From NCBI GenBank assembly GCA_001593925.1, contig LUCD01000051.1, positions 1-10,120 of the forward strand: a stretch of 10,120 nucleotides of DNA. Direction: 5' to 3'. The DNA is from Candidatus Bathyarchaeota archaeon B26-1 (GTDB lineage: Archaea; Thermoproteota; Bathyarchaeia; Bathyarchaeales; B26-1). Shown piece by piece: positions 1 to 6,109 of this stretch. The notes under the pieces are model-generated. The model worked only from the letters and a program-made list of their open reading frames with translations. It did no database searches and was not told the origin of the DNA. Within the stretch, counting starts at the first letter, position 1, and each line of letters begins with the position of its first letter. Position numbers and translations under genes: made by a program.

Positions 1-896
1 GCAACCTCCGTTACCACGGGCCCCAAGACGTAGAAGGGCGCACCTTTACAGATAGTCTTCTCAAGTTTGACGTTCGACTCGATCTGGTCTAAGGGGAGGT
101 GCCCAGGACCCTCCACCATCGATTGGACGTCGGCTTTCCTCGCCCTCTCAACGAGTCCGCCGATAGTCAGAAGCTCCTGCACCTGAAGCCAGTCCGTGGC
201 GTCGAAGATCGAGCCCGGCCTTAAGCCGTCTCCGAGGCTCAAGGTGAAGTCGTATTCCCGGGCGATCTCCAGCAGGTAGTCGTAGTTCTTGTAGAGGGGG
301 TTCTCCTTATTGTTGTGGAGAATCCATGCGGCTAGGAAGGTTCCTCCTCGGCTTACTATGCCCATCAATCGTGGATGCTTAGCTATCTTCTTGACGGTCT
401 CCATGGTTACGCCGCAGTGAACGGTCATGAAGTCCACGCCTCCCTTCGCGTGCCTCTCTATCATGTTGAAGATGTCGTCCTCCGTCATGTCGACTATGGC
501 TCCTCTCTTACCTATCGCCTCTACCGCGGCCTGGTAGATCGGAACGGTCCCGACTGGAACGTTTACCGCCCTGATTATGGCTTCTCTGATGCTGTCTAGG
601 TCTCCCGCCGTGCTCAAGTCCATAACTGTGTCCGCCCCGTATTTGACGGCTACCTTAGCTTTCTCAACCTCCAAGTCTGGGTTGCAGAGGTCCGGCGACG
701 TCCCAACGTTGGCGTTGACCTTCGTTCGGAGCCCCTCACCTATCCCAATCGGGTGGATATTGCTCCGCCTGACGTTACAAGTTATGACTATCCTGCCGTC
801 GGCTACTCTCCGTCTAACAGCCTCCACAGAGACACCTTCATCCTCCGCGACTATCTTCATCTCCCGAGTTATCTGTCCGCTCTTCGCCGCTCTCAT
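1..896 (-). CDS. thiC: Phosphomethylpyrimidine synthase ThiC, N-terminal 298 residues (3' end outside window)
   Basis: ThiC is a radical-SAM enzyme that converts aminoimidazole ribotide to the hydroxymethylpyrimidine phosphate of thiamine. The reverse-strand translation begins MRAAKSGQITREMKIVAEDE and contains the family signatures NANVGTSPDLCNPD, TVMDLSTAGDLD, DFMTVHCGVT, SRGGTFLA, SLGDGLRPG and MVEGPGH (from residue 260), then DQIESNVKLEKTICKGAPFY. The frame is open to the left edge. Archaeal and bacterial ThiC proteins are usually above 400 residues, so roughly the last 120 are missing, including the C-terminal CX2CX4C iron-sulfur motif, which cannot be checked here. I chose the ATG at 896; an in-frame TTG at 908 would add four residues. 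The gene is divergent from the Sm-like gene and has its own TATA-like element. Identification is secure; the exact start is less so. Confidence 0.96.
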   Translation of the reverse strand, partial: MRAAKSGQITREMKIVAEDEGVSVEAVRRRVADGRIVITCNVRRSNIHPIGIGEGLRTKVNANVGTSPDLCNPDLEVEKAKVAVKYGADTVMDLSTAGDLDSIREAIIRAVNVPVGTVPIYQAAVEAIGKRGAIVDMTEDDIFNMIERHAKGGVDFMTVHCGVTMETVKKIAKHPRLMGIVSRGGTFLAAWILHNNKENPLYKNYDYLLEIAREYDFTLSLGDGLRPGSIFDATDWLQVQELLTIGGLVERARKADVQSMVEGPGHLPLDQIESNVKLEKTICKGAPFYVLGPVVTEV

Positions 897-954
897 CTGT
901 CCGCTCAACGCGATCTAACCTTCTCTCCAACCTTCTATAAGAGAAGAGGGAGAG

Positions 955-966
955 CTGTTTTAAATG
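955..966 (-). promoter_or_regulatory. Putative TATA box of thiC
   Basis: On the reverse strand this reads CATTTAAAACAG. The TTTAAAA core is centred near 961. Archaeal transcription usually starts about 26 bases downstream of the TATA centre, which would place the start near 935 and leave a leader of about 40 bases before the ATG at 896. The leader contains GGAG and AAGG, which are weak Shine-Dalgarno-like matches. A perfect 9-base palindrome GGGTTACCC (966-974) touches the upstream edge of the box and could affect TBP/TFB access. Inferred from position and composition only. Confidence 0.5.
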
Positions 967-980
967 GGTTACCCTTTCCT

Positions 981-996
981 GTCCGGACGGTCCGTC
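981..996. promoter_or_regulatory. Nested palindromes between the thiC and LSm promoters, candidate operator
   Basis: The 16 bases GTCCGGACGGTCCGTC contain three overlapping perfect dyads: GTCC/GGAC (981-988), CGGAC-G-GTCCG (984-994) and GACGG-T-CCGTC (986-996). They lie about 15 to 30 bases upstream of the thiC TATA box and 17 bases before the LSm TATA element, so a protein bound here could reach either promoter. Archaeal thiamine genes are known in some lineages to be controlled by ThiR-type regulators with a ThiN domain, but I cannot say that this matches their motif. The short length means chance symmetry is possible. Confidence 0.35.
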
Positions 997-1010
997 TCTC
1001 CTCTTCAAAA

Positions 1011-1020
1011 AGCTTTTATT
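1011..1020 (+). promoter_or_regulatory. Putative TATA box of the Sm-like gene
   Basis: The sequence AGCTTTTATT follows a short A-run (1007-1011) that could act as a purine-rich BRE. The expected transcription start, about 26 bases downstream, is near 1043. That leaves a leader of about 28 bases before the ATG at 1071, or almost none before the alternative TTG (1041) or GTG (1044). The element therefore does not settle the start codon by itself. Call based on motif and spacing. Confidence 0.5.
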
Positions 1021-1070
1021 GCCATTAGGATTAAATCTGGTTGGTGTACTCTAGTAGCGGCGGTAGACCT

Positions 1071-1313
1071 ATGGAGCCAAGCAGGAAACCCCTCAATATA
1101 CTGGCAAGGCAGATAAATACGTACGTATCGGTGATGTTGAAGAATGGAGTCGAGTATAAGGGAACGATGATCCACTGCGACAGCTACATGAATGTTATCC
1201 TCGACAAGGCTACGGAACACTACAACGGCGAGCTAATCGCAAACTACGGACAGATACTGGTCAGAGGAAACAACATCATCTACATAGTGCTCGACGCAAC
1301 GCGGAAGAAGTGA
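1071..1313 (+). CDS. Sm-like archaeal protein (SmAP/LSm family, LSm6-like)
   Basis: An 80-residue RNA-binding protein of the Sm/LSm family, whose members assemble into six- or seven-membered rings that bind U-rich single-stranded RNA. From the ATG at 1071 the Sm1 motif spans about residues 19-45, with G31 and the D37-S-Y-M40-N41 RNA-binding loop. The Sm2 motif is VRGNNIIYI at residues 64-72. The family normally has 70-90 residues and begins a few residues before the N-terminal helix (here KPLNILARQI), which favours ATG 1071. An in-frame TTG at 1041 or GTG at 1044 would add 10 or 9 residues (VYSSSGGRP region). The YMN and RGNN loops and the NGEL...YG segment recall eukaryotic LSm6 and archaeal Sm2 more than the HMN form common in SmAP1. 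It appears monocistronic and divergent from thiC. Confidence 0.93.
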   Translation: MEPSRKPLNILARQINTYVSVMLKNGVEYKGTMIHCDSYMNVILDKATEHYNGELIANYGQILVRGNNIIYIVLDATRKK

Positions 1314-1396
1314 AGAACGCCGACTGCCCGACCACCGAGGACACAGAGTTATTAGTGTGAAGAGTTAACCGGATCAAGTATAAGATACTCTCCACC

Positions 1397-1418
1397 TCCC
1401 GGAACAGTTTAACCGGGA
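1397..1418. promoter_or_regulatory. Dyad upstream of the thr operon promoter, candidate operator
   Basis: Six-base arms TCCCGG (1397-1402) and CCGGGA (1413-1418) are perfect reverse complements around a 10-base A/T-rich centre. The right arm belongs to AGTTTAACCGGG (1406-1417), which is nearly repeated as AGTTAACCGG at 1363-1372. The dyad ends six bases before the TATA element of thrB, a position where archaeal regulators, for example of the Lrp/AsnC family, often act. Which protein binds, if any, cannot be told from the sequence. A hairpin in RNA is less likely to matter because the site is upstream of the expected transcription start. Confidence 0.35.
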
Positions 1419-1423
1419 CGGAA

Positions 1424-1433
1424 CCTTAAAATT
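1424..1433 (+). promoter_or_regulatory. Putative TATA box of the thrBC-hom-lysC operon
   Basis: CCTTAAAATT fits an archaeal TATA box preceded by a GGAA-containing BRE-like stretch. Counting about 26 bases from its centre predicts a start near 1455, only a few bases before the ATG at 1462. This supports a short-leader or leaderless thrB message and argues against the in-frame TTG at 1432, which falls within the promoter. No comparable element is seen at the later junctions, so the four genes are probably one transcript. Confidence 0.55.
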
Positions 1434-1461
1434 GGTATCAATATGCTCTGCTGGGTCGGAG

Positions 1462-2406
1462 ATGAAGGAAATACTCGTCAAGGCACCCGCAACAACCGCC
1501 AACCTAGGCCCAGGCTTCGACGTCTTCGGAATGGCCCTAGAACATCCAAGCGACAAGGTCAGGATAACCCTGATACCCAAAGGCCTAGAGATCAAGGTCC
1601 ACGGCCCAGCAAAAGGGGAGATTCCAACGGACCCCGAGAGGAATACAGCCGGAGTCGTCGCCAAGGAGGTTCTAAAGGCCTTCTCGTTAGGGACGGGGCT
1701 AAGAATCGAGATCGAGAAGGGAATCCTGCCCGGCGTCGGATTAGGAAGCAGCGCGGCCTCCGCGGCGGCCGTAGCGTTCGGGTTGAATGTTCTCTTCAAC
1801 CTTGAGATGGACCGGAAGGACCTAACCCGGATGGCTATGAAAGGCGAGGTTGTCTCAGCCGGTTTTGAGCACGCAGACAACGTCTCCGCCGCCATATACG
1901 GAGGCTTCGTCATAGTCAAGTCTTACAGGCCGTTAGAAATAATCCATCTAGAGCATCCCAAAAACCTCCACGTCGCCGTAGCCATACCCAAAGTGCCGGT
2001 CCCCCCAAAGAAGACGATGAAGGCCCGTTCAGTCCTGCCGAAAGAAGTCCCGATGAGGAAGCTCGTACATAACGTGGGGCACGCAGCTGCGTTGGCGGCC
2101 GGATTCGCAATCGGCGACGTAGACCTTATAGGAAGGTCGATGTTGGATGTGGTTGTTGAGCCTGCAAGGGCCTCCCTAGTCCCTGGGTACAGGGAGGTCA
2201 GGGAGAAGGCCTTAGAGGCGGGTGCCTGCGGCGTCGCTCTCAGCGGAGCTGGACCCTCCATGATTGCTGTGGTGAACGCCTTGGAGGTCGACGCCTCAAA
2301 GGTTGCTGAGGCGATGAGGGAAGGGTTTGAATCGGCCGGTTTAAGCGCTGAAGCCTTCTGCACGAGGCCTGGAAGAGGAGTCCACGTCCTGGAGGAGAAT
2401 CCATGA
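1462..2406 (+). CDS. thrB: Homoserine kinase ThrB (GHMP kinase family)
   Basis: ThrB phosphorylates homoserine to O-phosphohomoserine with ATP, the penultimate step of threonine synthesis, in the cytoplasm. The 314-residue protein opens with KAPATTANLGPGFDVFG (residues 7-23), the N-terminal substrate-binding signature of homoserine kinases. It carries the GHMP phosphate-binding loop PGVGLGSSAAS (90-100) and the C-terminal glycine loop SGAGPS (261-266). Length is normal for the family. The start is the ATG at 1462, since the in-frame TTG at 1432 lies inside the TATA element and family members usually begin just before the KAPATTANLG block. It is the first gene of the operon and its stop overlaps the thrC start (ATGA), suggesting translational coupling. 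Nothing is missing among the visible motifs. Confidence 0.96.
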   Translation: MKEILVKAPATTANLGPGFDVFGMALEHPSDKVRITLIPKGLEIKVHGPAKGEIPTDPERNTAGVVAKEVLKAFSLGTGLRIEIEKGILPGVGLGSSAASAAAVAFGLNVLFNLEMDRKDLTRMAMKGEVVSAGFEHADNVSAAIYGGFVIVKSYRPLEIIHLEHPKNLHVAVAIPKVPVPPKKTMKARSVLPKEVPMRKLVHNVGHAAALAAGFAIGDVDLIGRSMLDVVVEPARASLVPGYREVREKALEAGACGVALSGAGPSMIAVVNALEVDASKVAEAMREGFESAGLSAEAFCTRPGRGVHVLEENP

Positions 2407-3650
2407 TACGTCAAGTCTGTATAAATTGTGGAGAAGAACACGAAGCAGACGAGATCGTCTACTTCTGTAGGAGGTGCGGCGACCTACTTGAGATCGAGTA
2501 CGACTATGAAGAGCTGGCGGAGAGGCTTGAAAGGAGCGACTGGAGGAGCCTACCCCTCTCCGTGTGGAGATACAGAGACTTCTTGCCGATCCGCGACCTA
2601 TCAAAGGTAGTCTCGTTAAATGAGGGTGGAACGGGGCTTCATCTATGCTCTCGACTAGCAAAGGTCATAGGCCTAAAAAGGGTGTACGTGAAGAATGAGG
2701 GTGAGAACCCCACGGGCTCCTTCAAGGATAGGGGCATGACCGTTGGGGTGACGAAGGCCCTCGAACTCAACATGAAAACCGTCATCTGCGCATCTACAGG
2801 CAACACCTCGGCCTCCCTAGCAGCCTACGCTGCTAAAGCCGGGCTCCGATGTATCGTTCTCGTACCCTCCGGAAAGATTGCTTATGGAAAGCTTGTGCAG
2901 GCCTTGGCTTATGGGGCTGAGATCGTGCAGGTTCGGGGGAACTTCGACCAAGCCTTGAGAACCGTGATTGAGCTCTCAGAGAGGCATGGGGAGGTCTACC
3001 TCCTCAACTCGATCAACCCTTACAGGCTGGAGGGGCAGAAGTCCCTGGCCTATGAGGTCTGCGACCAGCTTGGTGGGAGGGCGCCCGACAGGGTTGTACT
3101 CCCCGTGGGCAACGCTGGAAACATAAGCGCCTTATGGAAGGGTTTCACAGAGTTCTACAGGCTCGGCTTGGTGGACAGCCTTCCTAGAATGGTTGGGGTT
3201 CAAGCTGAGGGCGCCTCACCCATCGCGCAGGCGATTAAGAGGGGAAGCGACGTTGTGACGCCCGTAGAGAACCCTGAAACGGTCGCGACCGCCATCAGGA
3301 TTGGAGCTCCAGTGAGCTGGAAGAAGGCTTTAAGGGCTATAAGGGATTCTGATGGTACGGCTGAAACCGTGACCGACGAGGAGATACTTGAGGCGCAGAG
3401 CATGCTGGCGAGGTGTGAGGGCCTATTCGTTGAGCCTGCAAGCGCCTCCTCCATAGCCGGCTTAAAGAAGATGGTTGAGTTAGGGGAGATCGACAGGGAC
3501 GAGACGGTTGTATGCGTCGCCACGGGCCACGGACTGAAGGACCCCGACGTAATGAGGAGGGTTGGAAAGCCCCTTGAAGCCGACGCGGATGTCCAGTCGA
3601 TCGAGAGACTGCTGGGGTTGACGCGGCCTTCTCGAATAGAAGCCTCTTAG
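2403..3650 (+). CDS. thrC: Threonine synthase ThrC (PLP-dependent, with N-terminal zinc ribbon)
   Basis: ThrC turns O-phosphohomoserine into threonine and phosphate, the last step of the pathway, using pyridoxal phosphate. The 415-residue protein starts with a small zinc ribbon (C6, C9, C22, C25), common in archaeal and some bacterial threonine synthases. The fold-type II PLP domain follows: NPTGSFKDRG contains the Schiff-base lysine K108, STGNTSASLAAYAAKAG begins at residue 131, and PVGNAGNISALWKGF is a further glycine-rich PLP phosphate-binding region. The ATG overlaps the thrB stop by four bases and is preceded by GGAGGAG (2391-2397) at five-base spacing, so this start is well supported. 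Its substrate is made by the preceding gene. The zinc ribbon distinguishes it from a plain serine or threonine dehydratase. Confidence 0.96.
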   Translation: MIRQVCINCGEEHEADEIVYFCRRCGDLLEIEYDYEELAERLERSDWRSLPLSVWRYRDFLPIRDLSKVVSLNEGGTGLHLCSRLAKVIGLKRVYVKNEGENPTGSFKDRGMTVGVTKALELNMKTVICASTGNTSASLAAYAAKAGLRCIVLVPSGKIAYGKLVQALAYGAEIVQVRGNFDQALRTVIELSERHGEVYLLNSINPYRLEGQKSLAYEVCDQLGGRAPDRVVLPVGNAGNISALWKGFTEFYRLGLVDSLPRMVGVQAEGASPIAQAIKRGSDVVTPVENPETVATAIRIGAPVSWKKALRAIRDSDGTAETVTDEEILEAQSMLARCEGLFVEPASASSIAGLKKMVELGEIDRDETVVCVATGHGLKDPDVMRRVGKPLEADADVQSIERLLGLTRPSRIEAS

Positions 3651-3655
3651 GTGGT
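3649..3655 (+). promoter_or_regulatory. Shine-Dalgarno site supporting the TTG start of hom
   Basis: AGGTGGT matches the archaeal Shine-Dalgarno consensus AGGTGAT at six of seven bases and spans the end of the thrC stop codon. It lies four bases before a TTG at 3660. The competing GTG at 3651 lies within the site and has no comparable motif upstream, so TTG 3660 is preferred; the difference is only three residues. Confidence 0.5.
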
Positions 3656-3659
3656 TGAG

Positions 3660-4676
3660 TTGAGAATAATCCTCGTAGGGTTCGGCGTTGTCGGCCAGAG
3701 TTTGGCGCGGATACTTCTACAGAGGCGCCCCGAACTCGTGAGGAGCTACGGCTTCAACCCCAAAGTAGTCGCGGTTGTAGATAAGGGGGGCGCGGCCGTA
3801 AACATGAGGGGGCTGGACTTGGAGGAGATTCTCTCCCTCAAGGTTAAGGAGGGCACTGTTGCGGCCAGCCGCGACGGACGCCCAGACCTATCGGCACTGG
3901 AGGTCATAGAGTCGGTTGAGGCTGAGGTCATGGTCGAGGTGACTCCCACCAACATCAAGGATGGGGAACCCGGCCTCTCACATATTAAATCGGCGTTCAG
4001 GACGGGTAAGAGCGTCGTCACCACGAATAAGGGACCCCTCGCCCTAGCCCTCCCGGCCCTGACAGAGCTGGCCGAATACAGCGGAGTCCAGTTGAGGTTC
4101 AGCGGAACGGTTGGCGCCGGAACCCCGATCTTGGACCTCGCCAAGAAATGTCTGCTGGGAGATCGGATAATCTCCATCCGGGGCGTACTGAACGGGACGA
4201 CCAACTACATCTTAACGGAGATGGAGGAGAAACATATCAGTTTCCATCAAGCTCTCAAAGACGCGCAGAGACTGGGATACGCCGAGGCCAACCCTTCTAT
4301 GGATGTTGACGGGTTGGACACAGCCTGCAAGATCGTGATAATGGCGAACTGGATAATGGGCAGGAAGGTTACCCTAAAGGATGTGAAGATCGAAGGCATC
4401 CGCAACGTTACCAGAGAAGATTTAGAAGAGGCCTCAAGGAGAGGCCGTACAATCAGGCTCTTAGGGTTCATTGATAAAGACCTAAAAGTGGCACCAACCG
4501 AGATATCCAAGGGTGACCCCCTCGCCGTCAAAGGAGTTCTCAACGCCGTCACCTTCACCTCAGAGTTTACGGGTGAAGAGACGATCATAGGGAGGGGAGC
4601 CGGCGGCATGGCCACTGCCAGCGCCGTACTGCGGGACCTAATTAATATAAAGGAAGCTCTGTCAAGCACCTTGTAG
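3660..4676 (+). CDS. hom: Homoserine dehydrogenase
   Basis: This enzyme reduces aspartate semialdehyde to homoserine with NAD(P)H, the branch-point step leading to threonine. The 338-residue product (from TTG 3660) begins with a Rossmann fold: IILVGFGVVGQ holds GXGXXG at residues 7-12. TTNKGPLA contains the conserved K124. The catalytic-domain signature GTVGAGTPILD, VLNGTTNYIL and YAEANPSMDVDGLDTACK follows; D220 and K224 correspond to the catalytic Asp and Lys described in the yeast enzyme (Asp219, Lys223). There is no C-terminal ACT domain and no fused aspartate kinase, so this is the short monofunctional form, not an E. coli ThrA-like fusion. The kinase is the next gene. Translation from GTG 3651 is the alternative. 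It follows thrC with almost no gap, so it is probably co-transcribed and coupled. Confidence 0.95.
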   Translation: MRIILVGFGVVGQSLARILLQRRPELVRSYGFNPKVVAVVDKGGAAVNMRGLDLEEILSLKVKEGTVAASRDGRPDLSALEVIESVEAEVMVEVTPTNIKDGEPGLSHIKSAFRTGKSVVTTNKGPLALALPALTELAEYSGVQLRFSGTVGAGTPILDLAKKCLLGDRIISIRGVLNGTTNYILTEMEEKHISFHQALKDAQRLGYAEANPSMDVDGLDTACKIVIMANWIMGRKVTLKDVKIEGIRNVTREDLEEASRRGRTIRLLGFIDKDLKVAPTEISKGDPLAVKGVLNAVTFTSEFTGEETIIGRGAGGMATASAVLRDLINIKEALSSTL

Positions 4677-4685
4677 CTTGAGGTT

Positions 4686-4691
4686 GGAGGG
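4686..4691 (+). promoter_or_regulatory. Shine-Dalgarno site of lysC, fixing a TTG start
   Basis: GGAGGG lies six bases upstream of the TTG at 4698 inside the 21-base hom-lysC spacer. It supports TTG 4698 (product MKRLVMKFGGTS) over the next ATG at 4713, which would remove five residues right before the KFGGTS nucleotide-binding motif. Confidence 0.6.
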
Positions 4692-4697
4692 AAACGA

Positions 4698-6107
4698 TTG
4701 AAGAGGCTGGTCATGAAGTTTGGAGGAACGTCGCTGGCGGCAGGAGAAAACTTTCGACTCGTAGCCAACCTAGTCTCCAACTATGTCAACCAAGGCTTTA
4801 AGGTCGTTGTCGTGGTCTCGGCCTTGAAAGGGGTAACTGACAGATTGATCGAGGCGTCGGAGCACGCCAAAACGGGAGATTTGGAAGCCATCTACAGGTT
4901 TAAGAGAGAGATCACGGAGGAACACTTGGAGGCCGCCAGAAAATCTATCAGAGACCCTAATATAAGGGGAGAGGTATCCGACGCCCTGAGAAGAACCCTC
5001 GATGAACTCGAGAAGGTTCTGACGGGAATAGCCTACGTCGGCGAGTTAACCCCAAAGTCGAGGGATTATGTCCTATCCTTCGGGGAGAAGCTTTCAACAC
5101 GCATAGCTTGGGGAACCTTGAGAGATGCCGGTTTGAACGCCCAGTACTTTACCGGAGGTTCCGCAGGGATAGTGACGGACTCGAACTTCGGAGAGGCAAA
5201 ACCGCTGATGAACGTGACCAAGCATCAAGTTAAGAGCAGGATTGAGCCTCTCCTCGAGGAGGGTGTGGTCCCCGTCATCACAGGCTACATTGCCGCAACT
5301 CCGGAAGGCGTGACCACAACCCTGGGGAGAGGAGGCTCCGACTACACGGCCACGATTATAGGCGCCGCTCTAGGCGTCGACGAGGTCTGGATATGGACGA
5401 GCGTGGACGGGTTGATGACATCCGACCCTAAGATCGTTCCGGATGCGAAGGTTATCCCTGAAGTCTCCTTCCAAGAAGCGACGGAGATGGCGGTCTTCGG
5501 AGCCAAGGTGATGCATCCGAGGGCACTGGAACCAGCCATGGAGGAGAACATACCGGTGAGGATAAGGAGCATCTTCAACCCGGAGAGCCCTGGAACCCTC
5601 ATAGTAAAGGAGCAGAAGATCAAACCGATCGATGTGGTGAAGGCTATAACGCTGGTGAAGGATGTAGCGTTGGTCAACGTCAGTGGAGCAGGCATGATAG
5701 GAGCGCCGGGAACAGCCGCAAAAGTCTTCGATGTTCTCGGAAAGAAGAACATTAACATACTGATGATCTCGCAGAGCGTCTCAGAAGCTAACATCTCCTT
5801 CATAATCAATAGGGGATCGTTGGAGAAGGCTGTCAACGCCTTGGAGATAGCGCTCTTAGGCCGAGGCCTGATACGTGAGGTGACGGCTGAGGACGACATC
5901 TGTGTGGTCGCCGTTGTTGGAGCAGGCATGAGAGGCACACCTGGAGTAGCCTCCAGAGTCTTCTCAGCCGTCGCACGGAGAGGAATAAACATACGCATGA
6001 TAGCTCAGGGCTCGTCTGAGCTCAACATATCATTCGTGGTCAAAGAGGCTGATGGGGAGGAAGCGGTGCGGGCGATCCACGAAGAATTCAGGCTGGGCGA
6101 GAACTGA
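4698..6107 (+). CDS. lysC: Aspartate kinase with two C-terminal ACT domains
   Basis: Aspartate kinase phosphorylates aspartate, the committed first step for threonine, methionine and (where it uses this route) lysine. The 469-residue protein has the N-terminal KFGGTS (residues 7-12), SFGEKLSTR, and GRGGSDYTA starting at 210, then VDGLMTSDPKIVPDAK and FGAKVMHPRALEPA, all typical of the amino acid kinase fold. Two ACT modules follow at about 323-390 and 401-469. Their matching segments SGAGMIGAPG/VGAGMRGTPG and ISQSVSEANISF/IAQGSSELNISF show clear internal duplication. ACT pairs in this family bind lysine or threonine for feedback inhibition; the operon context favours threonine, but this is inference. 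The homoserine dehydrogenase next door has no ACT domain, so feedback control of the flux may sit here. Starts at TTG 4698. It ends two bases from the convergent rio2 stop. Confidence 0.95.
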   Translation: MKRLVMKFGGTSLAAGENFRLVANLVSNYVNQGFKVVVVVSALKGVTDRLIEASEHAKTGDLEAIYRFKREITEEHLEAARKSIRDPNIRGEVSDALRRTLDELEKVLTGIAYVGELTPKSRDYVLSFGEKLSTRIAWGTLRDAGLNAQYFTGGSAGIVTDSNFGEAKPLMNVTKHQVKSRIEPLLEEGVVPVITGYIAATPEGVTTTLGRGGSDYTATIIGAALGVDEVWIWTSVDGLMTSDPKIVPDAKVIPEVSFQEATEMAVFGAKVMHPRALEPAMEENIPVRIRSIFNPESPGTLIVKEQKIKPIDVVKAITLVKDVALVNVSGAGMIGAPGTAAKVFDVLGKKNINILMISQSVSEANISFIINRGSLEKAVNALEIALLGRGLIREVTAEDDICVVAVVGAGMRGTPGVASRVFSAVARRGINIRMIAQGSSELNISFVVKEADGEEAVRAIHEEFRLGEN

Positions 6108-6109
6108 TC

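Noticed and set aside
577..1028. Forward-strand open frames across the start of thiC (577-918 and 753-1028)
   Set aside because: They are antisense to clear ThiC sequence, and their products show no family features. The second also runs through the divergent promoter region.
897..1040. TPP riboswitch in the thiC leader
   Set aside because: I looked for the conserved CUGAGA and pyrimidine-sensing helix elements on the reverse strand and found none, and the predicted leader of about 40 bases is too short to hold the aptamer.
1041..1070. TTG 1041 or GTG 1044 as the start of the Sm-like gene
   Set aside because: Possible if the message is leaderless, but ATG 1071 gives the usual family length and N-terminus. 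The extra residues (SSSGG) look unconserved. Not fully excluded.
1314..1461. A small gene or terminator hairpin between the Sm-like gene and thrB
   Set aside because: No frame of useful length with a recognisable product (such as the ribosomal protein L37e sometimes found after archaeal Sm genes) and no T-run were seen. The only notable structure is the dyad near the promoter, reported separately.
5342..5998. Long open frame (218 codons) on the reverse strand within lysC
   Set aside because: It lies wholly opposite a well-identified kinase and ACT-domain gene, its product has no recognisable motif, and such antisense frames are expected in codon-biased sequence. Similar reverse frames at 1374-1919, 1923-2441, 3746-4204 and 4247-4780 were rejected for the same reason.
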